Assembly: GCA_045639045.1 (NCBI GenBank)
Contig: JAZUCI010000122.1
Span: forward strand, 1-5,874
DNA: 5,874 nucleotides
From: SIG402 sp045639045
Lineage (GTDB): Bacteria > Bacillota > Clostridia > Christensenellales > Borkfalkiaceae
Direction: 5' to 3'
Below the pieces are notes generated by a model. That model was not told the DNA's origin. It searched no databases and worked only from the letters and a program-made list of their open reading frames with translations. The position numbers and the translations under genes are program-made. Below are positions 5,679 to 5,874 of this stretch, in pieces. Positions within the stretch are counted from its first letter, which is position 1. The number at the start of each line of letters is the position of its first letter.

Positions 5679-5874
5679 AACGAATAGAAAATTTACGCGT
5701 TCCCGTGGGGGCGAATTTATCCGCCGCCGTAGCCAAAAAACTGCGCGTTCCCGAAAAGGATTTGGGGGAATTACGCCTTTTAAGGCGTAGTTTGGACGCG
5801 CGAAAAAAAGAGGACATCGCGTACGTAGTTACGCTGGAAGCATACCGCAAGGGCGAACGGGTGATAGAAGAACC
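5675..5874 (+). CDS. N-terminus of a COG2509-type FAD-dependent dehydrogenase (cut by window)
   Basis: Translation from the ATG at 5675 stays open to the window edge for 66 codons. The residues around 19-55 (AVAKKLRVPEKDLGELRL, then RRSLDARKKEDIAYVVTLE) match the small ferredoxin-like N-terminal domain that precedes the FAD domain in uncharacterised COG2509 dehydrogenases, where a conserved (Q/K/R)S-(I/L)-DARKK motif occurs. The FAD-binding motif would come later, outside the window. The start codon sits in an ATGA overlap with the preceding flavoprotein and has only a weak purine-rich site (GGGGA) upstream, fitting coupled translation. The family assignment rests on this N-terminal domain alone. 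Confidence 0.8.
   Translation, partial: MKRIENLRVPVGANLSAAVAKKLRVPEKDLGELRLLRRSLDARKKEDIAYVVTLEAYRKGERVIEE

Overview
The window looks like chromosomal DNA of an uncultured low-to-mid GC Firmicute, most likely a clostridial lineage. The grounds are strong AGGAGG-type ribosome binding sites, near-consensus TTGACA/TATAAT promoters, a ribosomal protein L27 carrying a Firmicutes-style N-terminal extension, and the protein families present. The exact taxon cannot be fixed from this sequence.

Layout. (1) 1-1687, minus strand: the first 562 residues of a large secreted protein, cut by the window edge, with a Sec signal peptide and three beta-sandwich modules resembling carbohydrate-binding (CBM4/9, CenC-like) domains; modules 1 and 2 are a recent-looking tandem duplication. 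(2) 1688-2013: an intergenic region holding that gene's promoter and a leader hairpin, a 121-bp imperfect palindrome with 14-bp inverted ends, and the intrinsic terminator of the ribosomal operon. (3) 2014-2745, minus strand: a compact rplU-rpmA operon (L21, L27) with its own promoter and a structured leader. The usual Firmicutes gene between them (prp, the L27 leader protease) is missing, and obg does not follow. (4) 2765-3282, plus strand: a divergently transcribed 144-residue helical protein resembling ferritin-like/DUF2383 four-helix bundles. (5) 3316-3350: a bidirectional terminator. (6) 3363-4385, minus strand: a membrane-anchored protein with an acidic 14-residue repeat, a Lys/Ala/Pro-rich segment and a tandem DUF1508 (YegP-type) domain, plus a near-consensus promoter. 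(7) 4408-5874, plus strand: an HI0933/YhiN-type FAD flavoprotein overlapping by 4 nt the start of a second flavoprotein of the COG2509 type, cut by the window edge.

The genes do not form one pathway. The ribosomal operon is housekeeping. The secreted multi-module protein probably works in glycan or surface binding. The two flavoproteins look like a translationally coupled pair. The most unusual items are the palindromic intergenic element, the prp-less rplU-rpmA arrangement with a shortened L27 leader, and the acidic/basic repeat architecture of the DUF1508 membrane protein. I see no clear defence, mobile or CRISPR system.
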